Shown here piece by piece: positions 12,801-17,704 of a stretch of 21,012 bases of DNA; position 1 is the stretch's first letter; every line of letters begins with the position of its first letter. A program made the translations under genes and the position numbers. Origin of the DNA: a virus; the IMG/VR virus record IMGVR_UViG_3300043403_000097, positions 1 to 21,012 of that record. One strand, given 5' to 3'. A model generated the notes under the pieces. The model was not told where the DNA came from. It was given only the letters and a program-made list of their open reading frames with translations, and did not search any database.

Positions 12801-12813
12801 GGTTCATGGTTCA
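12793..12813. repeat. Three tandem copies of TGGTTCA at a gene start
   Basis: An exact 7-bp unit repeated three times, covering the start region of the leftward gene at 12800. Each unit gives an ATG on the minus strand in a different frame (12800 and 12807). Slippage would move the spacing to the upstream stop by 7 bp. Confidence 0.7.
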
Positions 12814-12815
12814 GA

Positions 12816-13541
12816 TTAGCTGTAAATGATGGTAATTCCTTTTTCTTTTGCTGTTTGCAGGCCCATTTCACTCAATTGTTCCCATGCCTTTGCCTGCAGG
12901 AAAACAAGCTCAGGGCTTTCAAGCCAAAATTTTGCGCCTCCTGCATCAGTAACATCAAGGCATATTTCAACCAAAAATGTAACCTTCATAGCGCCAATGA
13001 TAGGTTCAGCTTCCAAGGTAATAACTTCCGGCAACCCTGTTTGTACCTTCTTTTGGTACTCAATAGCTTTGTTTCCCCTATTATCGGTATCGGCTCCTAC
13101 CTTCCCGCTTGTGCTGGCAGAAAACCTTTGAAGTCCGGTAAGCAGCGCCAAATATTGGTCCTGATTAGGGAAAAGGTGCGCAGAATAGCGTAGTTTCTTA
13201 ATCAATGCATCGCGGGTAAACGTCCTTGCTTCATTAATATCAAGTTCTTCAAGGTTCGGGTTGTTTTTTGCGCTACCTGAAATAGTAAGGCTGGCCGGAT
13301 CTGTCGGGTTGGTGTGCAGGGTAATGGTTTTCTTCGCGCATTCAACCATGATCAGGCTTTTGGTGTAACCAGGGTTGGTCACATTATCCGGTGCTTCATC
13401 AAGCGGCCGGGTGTGAAGGAAGTTTTCAACTGCCATCAGGTCTCCAGCAAATGTTTTTGCTACCGGGTTACGGTACTCAGGGGCCTTGCCTTCATAAATA
13501 AGGTAGGTGCCGGGTTCAATCAACTTTGTTTCAGTTTTCAT
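12816..13541 (-). CDS. Conserved phage-type hypothetical protein
   Basis: 241 aa. The N-terminal part is beta-rich (EPGTYLIYEGKAPEYRNP); the middle has KKTITLHTNPTDPASLTISGSA, LDINEARTFTRDALIKKLRYSAHLFPNQDQYLALLTGLQRF, and the C-terminal third returns to strands (PEVITLEAEPIIGAMKVTFLVEI). I recall homologous proteins in recombination and replication regions of Bacteroidota phages. The layout somewhat resembles DUF2303/YfdQ proteins, but I cannot assign it. It overlaps the small membrane-protein gene upstream by 11 bases and is clearly in the same operon. Confidence 0.8.
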   Translation of the reverse strand: MKTETKLIEPGTYLIYEGKAPEYRNPVAKTFAGDLMAVENFLHTRPLDEAPDNVTNPGYTKSLIMVECAKKTITLHTNPTDPASLTISGSAKNNPNLEELDINEARTFTRDALIKKLRYSAHLFPNQDQYLALLTGLQRFSASTSGKVGADTDNRGNKAIEYQKKVQTGLPEVITLEAEPIIGAMKVTFLVEICLDVTDAGGAKFWLESPELVFLQAKAWEQLSEMGLQTAKEKGITIIYS

Positions 13542-13653
13542 CTGATTTACTTTTTGAATTTAAAAAATCTTTTGTGAGGATAAGCAGCAAAACAGTGGCT
13601 ATCGCTCCATAAACCATCTGTTTTGCGCTTAGGATTAAATGCAGGTCAACCAT
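13531..13653 (-). CDS. Small single-span membrane protein, 40 aa
   Basis: A short frame, overlapping both neighbours, starts MVDLHLILSAKQMVYGAIATV and continues LLLILTKDFLNSKSKSDEN. Residues 14-26 form a hydrophobic helix followed by a positive, polar tail, so it is likely a single-span inner-membrane protein. Its ATG overlaps the end of the coiled-coil gene (ATGGTTGA) and its last 11 bases overlap the start of the next gene, which supports real coupled translation. Small membrane proteins of this kind in phage early operons may act on the host membrane; the function is unknown. Confidence 0.6.
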   Translation of the reverse strand: MVDLHLILSAKQMVYGAIATVLLLILTKDFLNSKSKSDEN

Positions 13654-14074
13654 TAGTCACCGCCCTTAAATGCTGGTGGATGGTAGTCTGCTTTTCATCA
13701 GGGCGAAGGCGGCGGGAGTATATTAGTTCCCCGTCCTCGTCATAAACTTCAACCATACCGGTTTCGTAATTCTGCAAATGGTATTGGATACCATTGCGTT
13801 CTTCCTGGCGTGTGCGGATCGCCTGCAGTACCTTTTTCTTTTCGGTAACCTTTTCCTTAATCCTTTCGTTCAGGCCTTTAACAAGCTCAGCCTTTTCCTC
13901 AACCATATCGCTATGGTCAAGTACAATAGTGCTCAGGCTATCTTTCCTGGCGGTTAATTCTTCTTCGGTAAGGGGTTTGTAATAACTCCCTTCTTCGATC
14001 TTGTCTGCCTGTGCATGCAGTAACTCTCTGCGCTCATTAAGGCTCAGTTCGGGCATAAATGTTTGTGTTGCCAT
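13646..14074 (-). CDS. Coiled-coil hypothetical protein
   Basis: 142 aa. A long charged helical stretch (about residues 30-95, with EKAELVKGLNERIKEKVTEKKK) is followed by a short beta hairpin (GMVEVYDEDGELIYSRRLRPDEKQ). The RRLRPDEKQ ending is reminiscent of small conserved phage proteins in early operons, but no function is known to me. It may form a dimer through the coiled coil. Confidence 0.78.
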   Translation of the reverse strand: MATQTFMPELSLNERRELLHAQADKIEEGSYYKPLTEEELTARKDSLSTIVLDHSDMVEEKAELVKGLNERIKEKVTEKKKVLQAIRTRQEERNGIQYHLQNYETGMVEVYDEDGELIYSRRLRPDEKQTTIHQHLRAVTNG

Positions 14075-14107
14075 CTGATTTGTTTTTGTTTGTGAAAAAA
14101 TATTTTA

Positions 14108-14302
14108 CTATTCGTTTTCCTTGTTAATCAAATAATCCAATTTGCTTGGGAGAAGTATGTCCACCCTGAATGGCATCTTTGTTGCCCTTCCTAACATTTC
14201 CATTTCCCTTATCAGGGCTTTCCACCTTGTTTCCCTTGTTGCTTCCGGCAGGCTGTTCAGGCTCTCTATGTCCACCGTCAACTGCATCTTCGTGTACTTC
14301 AT
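14108..14302 (-). CDS. Small hypothetical protein overlapping the next gene
   Basis: A 64-aa frame (MKYTKMQLTVDIESLNSLPE; ETRWKALIREMEMLGRATKMPFRVDILLPSKLDYL) with natural composition and regular helices. It overlaps the 115-aa frame at 14124-14471 for almost its whole length. Because that gene's tail is low-complexity while this frame is well formed, both may be translated. It ends with TAG. Confidence 0.5.
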   Translation of the reverse strand: MKYTKMQLTVDIESLNSLPEATRETRWKALIREMEMLGRATKMPFRVDILLPSKLDYLINKENE

Positions 14303-14471
14303 TTTTAAATAATTTTACATTCATTGGAAATTTCTCACCTGTTCGCATATTCCGAACAAACAATACCGGATCACTTTGACCTATAATAATAATTGTATCA
14401 CCTGGTTCTGCATATATCCGTTTACTGTTCGTTGTGCTTTTAATCTGTGTTCTTGCTATCACTATCAACAA
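14124..14471 (-). CDS. Hypothetical protein with disordered tail and clamp-binding-like end
   Basis: 115 aa. The first half is a small beta domain (RIYAEPGDTIIIIGQSDPVLFVRN, KFPMNVKLFKNEV). The second half is Gly, Asn, Lys and Pro rich and likely unstructured, ending SPKQIGLFD. QxxLF close to a C-terminus is the form of the beta-sliding-clamp-binding motif, usually carried on flexible tails. A second, well-formed frame overlaps this tail. It overlaps the gene upstream by 32 bases. Confidence 0.65.
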   Translation of the reverse strand: MLIVIARTQIKSTTNSKRIYAEPGDTIIIIGQSDPVLFVRNMRTGEKFPMNVKLFKNEVHEDAVDGGHREPEQPAGSNKGNKVESPDKGNGNVRKGNKDAIQGGHTSPKQIGLFD

Positions 14472-14808
14472 TATTTATGGTTTCACCATTTATTATTCCA
14501 TCAATAAGGGTTTCAACTGTTTCGCGAGTTTCAGGGGTAAGCTGTACCAGCTTTTCAAGTATCGCTTCATTTGTCCACTGGTCGCTTGCCCATTCCCTGC
14601 GCAATACGGTTCTGTAATCTTCACCAAGTCCGGGTGCTGTTAGTATATCCATGTAAGCCTTTTCAATCCTGCCCAATGCTACCTTACAGGCTTTCTTTAC
14701 TACGCTGTTATCGCTTGGTATATCAGCCATTGTCGCTTTCATCAGGTCTTTGCTGCGTTTTAGGCTTGCTATACTATTCAGCAGGCTTGTTGCTCCCTTC
14801 ATTGCCAT
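14440..14808 (-). CDS. Hypothetical protein
   Basis: A 122-aa, all-helical looking soluble protein (TSLLNSIASLKRSKDLMKATM; VVKKACKVALGRIEKAYMDIL; EAILEKLVQLTPETRETVETL). Not recognised. It overlaps the upstream gene by 35 bases and the downstream gene by 32, typical of this compact operon. Confidence 0.75.
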   Translation of the reverse strand: MAMKGATSLLNSIASLKRSKDLMKATMADIPSDNSVVKKACKVALGRIEKAYMDILTAPGLGEDYRTVLRREWASDQWTNEAILEKLVQLTPETRETVETLIDGIINGETINIVDSDSKNTD

Positions 14809-14968
14809 GGTCTTTATCTTTTTTTATCCTTTTATCCTTTCTTGCGGCTGCATTTTTTTTTTGATAAACCTTTTGTTGTGGGTAGTTAGTAAACCAATTA
14901 AATGATGATATTTTTTGTCCGGTTATAGGGCAAATACCTCCATCACGAAATATTTCTGTTTTAGCCAC
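14774..14968 (-). CDS. Small basic hypothetical protein, GTG start
   Basis: 64 aa. The N-terminal part has EIFRDGGICPITGQKISSFNW, which looks like half of a zinc-binding knuckle but with one Cys only. The C-terminal half is strongly basic (KKNAAARKDKRIKKDKDH). The start is GTG, placed directly against the TAA of the MBL gene. Function unknown; nucleic-acid binding is a guess from charge. Confidence 0.6.
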   Translation of the reverse strand: MAKTEIFRDGGICPITGQKISSFNWFTNYPQQKVYQKKNAAARKDKRIKKDKDHGNEGSNKPAE

Positions 14969-15703
14969 TTAGAAAGGTGTTTTATTAAAATCAATAGTCG
15001 TTCCATTGGTTGCTATATGCACCTGCATACATCCGGTTTCTTCCTTTATCCTGCGCTCAAATTCCTTTTCATTGCTGTTGCTATCACTTAGGTGGCACAC
15101 TACCAGGTTATTCACCTGCTTAGTATCGGTAGTTGTTATGAACTGGATCATCGTGTCAATGCTCATGTGGCTTTTTAATATCCTGTTAGCAAGGAAGCCG
15201 GGAGCTTTAGCCATCAGTATTTCTTCATCGTAATTAGCCTCTACAATGATGTTATTCAGGTCGGGGAATTGGTGCTCTATATAATAGGTGTCGGTTGCAA
15301 ATAGGATATTACCCATTTCCTTATGACTAATCAGGTATCCCATTGGCTCTGCAGCATCATGCTTTATCGGGAAGGGTATTACTTTCCACCGGTTACATAT
15401 TGTAACCATTTCAAAACTTTTTGCTTTTTTAGCAAAGAAGCTATCCCCTGTTTTCATTTTTTCATGGGTACCATTGCTTGCGTATGTTGTTACTCCTGCA
15501 CCAATCATGTCCTTTGCGCTTTTGCAGTGGTCAAGGTGTTCGTGGGTAATCAGGCAGGCATCAACTTTATTTATCCGGTAATCAATAGCCTTTTTGATCA
15601 GGTCAAACCTAACTCCGGCTTCCAGGCAAAGTATGTGGCCTTGGCTATCAATAAGCAGGTAACAGTTACCTTTGCTGCCGGTGGAAAGGATGTGCAATTT
15701 CAT
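14969..15703 (-). CDS. MBL-fold metallo-hydrolase, probable nuclease
   Basis: 244 aa. A metallo-beta-lactamase fold: ILSTGSKGNCYLLI and LEAG at the start, then the metal motif THEHLDH (H54, H56, D58, H59), a later His in PIKHDAAEPMGY, Asp in ILFATDTYYIEH and a C-terminal VVCHLS. The order is that of the YycJ/WalJ-like and phage MBL proteins, which are thought to be nucleases. In many phages an MBL protein is encoded near RecT and may supply the exonuclease that prepares single strands. That role fits here, since no RecE, YqaJ or lambda-type exonuclease is visible. It overlaps the upstream gene by ATGA. Confidence 0.88.
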   Translation of the reverse strand: MKLHILSTGSKGNCYLLIDSQGHILCLEAGVRFDLIKKAIDYRINKVDACLITHEHLDHCKSAKDMIGAGVTTYASNGTHEKMKTGDSFFAKKAKSFEMVTICNRWKVIPFPIKHDAAEPMGYLISHKEMGNILFATDTYYIEHQFPDLNNIIVEANYDEEILMAKAPGFLANRILKSHMSIDTMIQFITTTDTKQVNNLVVCHLSDSNSNEKEFERRIKEETGCMQVHIATNGTTIDFNKTPF

Positions 15704-15912
15704 TTGGCTTCCTCCTTACTATTCTTGTATTTCTCGGTTGTTTCAAACTCAATTTTTACCGCATCATTCAAATTAAAATTGCCACCTTTTTCCGCTATGC
15801 CTTCATACATTTTAACCATTATCTCGGCAGTTGGGTCGTTTACTGAAATACCTACAAGGGCCATACCAAGTCTCATGTAGTCAACCCTTTTTTTTAACGT
15901 CAATTTTTCCAT
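15700..15912 (-). CDS. Small hypothetical protein
   Basis: A 70-aa protein (MEKLTLKKRVDYMRLGMALVG; DPTAEIMVKMYEGIAEKGG; ending KIEFETTEKYKNSKEEAK). It is helical and charged and not recognised. The start has the AGCTATG context, and its stop overlaps the MBL start by ATGA, so the two are coupled. Confidence 0.72.
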   Translation of the reverse strand: MEKLTLKKRVDYMRLGMALVGISVNDPTAEIMVKMYEGIAEKGGNFNLNDAVKIEFETTEKYKNSKEEAK

Positions 15913-16009
15913 AGCTTGCTTTTTTTGCTTTTAAAAAAGTGGGGGTACCATCATCGTAAGTATCAATTGGTCGCTGACAGATAAGGCGTTTATTTACTCG
16001 GTTGTCCAT
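15881..16009 (-). CDS. Possible 42-aa ORF
   Basis: A short frame, starting MDNRVNKRLICQRPIDTYDDG and ending KASYGKIDVKKKG, overlaps the first 32 bases of the next gene. Composition is protein-like, and the overlap resembles the other gene joints here. No Shine-Dalgarno site and no known family. Confidence 0.32.
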   Translation of the reverse strand: MDNRVNKRLICQRPIDTYDDGTPTFLKAKKASYGKIDVKKKG

Positions 16010-16090
16010 GTCTTTCCATGCTTATGTCATCCCGCTACGCCAATTGCCTTTCTCAACTACTCTCCCCCCGGTCGTTATCCATAGTTGCCG

Positions 16091-16162
16091 TGGCTGGGTT
16101 GGGGGATTCGAACCCTCGTCTGCGGATTAGTCTCCGCTATTCTACCATTGAACTACAACCCG
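16091..16162 (-). tRNA. Irregular tRNA-like gene, anticodon uncertain
   Basis: On the minus strand, CGGGTTG pairs with CAACCCA (6 of 7). A D-arm (TAGTTCAATGGTAGAAT), an anticodon stem GCGGA/TCCGC and a T-arm with GGGTTCGAATCCC follow, and it ends in GCCA. The anticodon loop has 6 bases with the 5-bp stem (GACTAA) or 8 with a 4-bp stem, never the normal 7, and the T-stem is imperfect. The total is 72 nt, about 3 short. It is clearly derived from a tRNA but may be degenerate or non-canonical. It sits between early genes in an otherwise untranslated stretch. Confidence 0.62.
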
Positions 16163-16221
16163 GTTGCCGGTCTATTCCCGGCTGTCAAAAAAAAATAATC
16201 AGTCCATTTAATTAATTGCCT

Positions 16222-16242
16222 TTACTTCATGGTGACCTCCTT
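16222..16242 (-). promoter_or_regulatory. Strong Shine-Dalgarno before a two-codon ORF
   Basis: The minus strand reads AAAGGAGGTCACCATGAAGTAA, a near-perfect Shine-Dalgarno with a 4-base spacer before ATG-AAG-TAA (Met-Lys-stop). In phage DNA of a Bacteroidota host, where such sites are rare, it stands out. The frame is also open upstream without ATG for about 27 codons (GYIKSTTQIIQDPKQEAFF), so it might instead be the end of a small gene using a rare start. Confidence 0.4.
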
Positions 16243-16297
16243 TTTTTCGTTAAAAAATGCTTCCTGTTTGGGGTCTTGTATGATTTGTGTGGTACTC

Positions 16298-16531
16298 TTA
16301 ATATAGCCTGCTTACCGGTAACCCCAACTTTCTTTTCAGATCCCATTGTGCACGGGCAAGCACATTTGCCTTAATCTTCTTAGCCATATCCCCCTTTTTA
16401 ATCTTGTTTATTTCATTTAGAACACGATTTACTGCATTGGTACTATTGCAATAATATGTGAGATTTAATCCTGCAGGGGTGTTGGCTTCTCTATGTGCCA
16501 TTCTTCCTAAAGTTATTTTCCTGTTGTTCAT
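16298..16531 (-). CDS. Small basic hypothetical protein
   Basis: A 77-aa, strongly basic protein (MNNRKITLGRMAHREANTPA; NAVNRVLNEINKIKKGDMAK; ARAQWDLKRKLGLPVSRLY). Not recognised. The charge suggests nucleic-acid binding. It follows RecT after 18 bases and has the AGCTATG start context. The region below it (to 15913) holds the tRNA-like gene. Confidence 0.7.
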   Translation of the reverse strand: MNNRKITLGRMAHREANTPAGLNLTYYCNSTNAVNRVLNEINKIKKGDMAKKIKANVLARAQWDLKRKLGLPVSRLY

Positions 16532-16549
16532 AGCTGTTTTTTGTTTTGA

Positions 16550-17470
16550 TTAAAAATCAGGGCCCTCCTCCACCATTTCCGGCTCAGGATCGGCTTGTTT
16601 TTTTGTAATTCCCGATTCTACCTGTGCGGGCTGTGTTGGCTCGTCAAAAGAAACAACCTGCCCACTGTTAGCCTTGGTATCAATCTCCTTCCTTACTTCG
16701 GTGTAAGTAGTATCTTCAACCCTTACCACTTCTTCGGGTTCACCATCATCAAACAGGCTGCTGTCGGTGCTGGTATTGATCAGCAATTTTAAGGCGCGGT
16801 TAATAACCGTTTTCTTAGCCATTTCCTCTGGAAACTTAATATGGGCAGGGCTGTTTCCATTGTTGGCCTTGTTCTGCTGCCAACTGCGCTGTATCTGGCC
16901 GAATGTCATATACTCTGCCCTGCGTTCCCCGTTTTCAAGGATGGCAATGGCGTATGCTCCAACAATCTTACCACCGTCAATCTTGGTAAGGTCAGGGTTA
17001 TGCTTAATGATGCGCATTTTGCCGGTTTCAAGGTCAATGGCAGGCTGAAATTCTTCCCCTTCATAAACTACCTGTGCGTTAACGTCTTTTAACCCTGCAA
17101 CCCTGCGGGCTACGGATACGCTGCCCATGTAACTACGCTGCATTTGGAGCTTTCCACCGTAAGCAATAAAGTAGCATTGCTTTTTGTCGGGGTTAAGGCC
17201 CTGGATAACCATACTCATAAGCCCATTGGCAATACTTTCCTTGCTGCAGGATTCAAGCACGTTTTTACCGTTCTTATCAAGCGTTTCAAGCAGCATCAGG
17301 TGTGCGCTTTTCAGTGCGTTTGCTGCGCTGTAATCGGGTGGCAATTGAATGTCCTTTGCCTGCTGCATGGCGCTTACCCTTGCAAGTACCTGATCGGTTA
17401 TTGCCCTTGGTTCCGCTTTCGCTACTGCAGTTGTTGTGCCGGGTGCTGCCGGTGCTTTTACATCACTCAT
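16550..17470 (-). CDS. recT: RecT-family single-strand annealing protein
   Basis: 306 aa. Binds single-stranded DNA and anneals complementary strands in phage recombination. The core has the RecT order: SANALKSAHLMLLE, SKESIANGLMSMVIQGLNPDKKQCYFIAYGGKLQMQRSYMGSVSVARRVAGL, KIVGAYAIAILENGERRAEYMTFGQIQRSWQQNK, and FPEEMAKKTVINRALKLLIN. The last 60 residues are acidic and likely disordered, as common in this family where partner proteins bind. The neighbours upstream (Rad50-like ATPase) and downstream (MBL protein) probably complete the recombination system. A palindrome GTTAAATGATTTAAC sits 19 bases before its start. Confidence 0.96.
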   Translation of the reverse strand: MSDVKAPAAPGTTTAVAKAEPRAITDQVLARVSAMQQAKDIQLPPDYSAANALKSAHLMLLETLDKNGKNVLESCSKESIANGLMSMVIQGLNPDKKQCYFIAYGGKLQMQRSYMGSVSVARRVAGLKDVNAQVVYEGEEFQPAIDLETGKMRIIKHNPDLTKIDGGKIVGAYAIAILENGERRAEYMTFGQIQRSWQQNKANNGNSPAHIKFPEEMAKKTVINRALKLLINTSTDSSLFDDGEPEEVVRVEDTTYTEVRKEIDTKANSGQVVSFDEPTQPAQVESGITKKQADPEPEMVEEGPDF

Positions 17471-17488
17471 TTTTTTATGTTGATTTTA

Positions 17489-17503
17489 GTTAAATGATTT
17501 AAC
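17489..17503 (-). promoter_or_regulatory. Palindromic operator candidate before recT
   Basis: GTTAAATGATTTAAC, a perfect palindrome of the form GTTAAANNNTTTAAC, lies between recT and the small membrane gene. It has the same form and nearly the same spacing to the following gene signals as the one at 12455. Downstream TAAAATCA is a poor match to TAnnTTTG. Confidence 0.45.
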
Positions 17504-17504
17504 C

Positions 17505-17624
17505 TTATTGATCATTAAGGTCGTTTTCTACGCTTGTGTCAACTCCTACCATTTCAAGGAAGCATACAAGGATAACTGCCATTAATGTTGCTACGTTGTA
17601 AGCAAAATTTTTAATCGTTTTCAT
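17505..17624 (-). CDS. Small single-span membrane protein, 39 aa
   Basis: A short frame, starting MKTIKNFAYNVATLMAVILV and continuing CFLEMVGVDTSVENDLNDQ. Residues about 9-27 form a hydrophobic helix after a positive N-terminus, and the tail is acidic, giving an N-in single-span topology. It lies between the ATPase and recT on the same strand with good codons. It is similar in size and layout to the 40-aa protein at 13531-13653 but not clearly related by sequence. Function unknown. Confidence 0.58.
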   Translation of the reverse strand: MKTIKNFAYNVATLMAVILVCFLEMVGVDTSVENDLNDQ

Positions 17625-17656
17625 GATGATCGTTTTTGTGGTTTTTAAAATTAGTC

Positions 17657-17672
17657 CCCTGTAGAAACAGGG
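17657..17672 (-). terminator. Short hairpin after the ATPase gene
   Basis: CCCTGT (17657-17662) and ACAGGG (17667-17672) form a perfect 6-bp stem with a 4-base loop, in the 80-bp space between the ATPase and the small membrane gene. No T-run follows directly on the minus strand (ACTAATTTT), so it is at best a weak or partial terminator, or an RNA processing or stability element. Confidence 0.35.
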
Positions 17673-17704
17673 CACGTTACTTTTTGCTTGCTTATGAAAA
17701 AAGG

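Noticed and set aside
16091-16162. Amber-suppressor tRNA with TAG recoding, as in some crAss-like phages
   Set aside because: CTA can be read in the loop only with a non-standard loop size, and several genes here end normally at TAG (for example 8787, 14108, 14774 and 19983).
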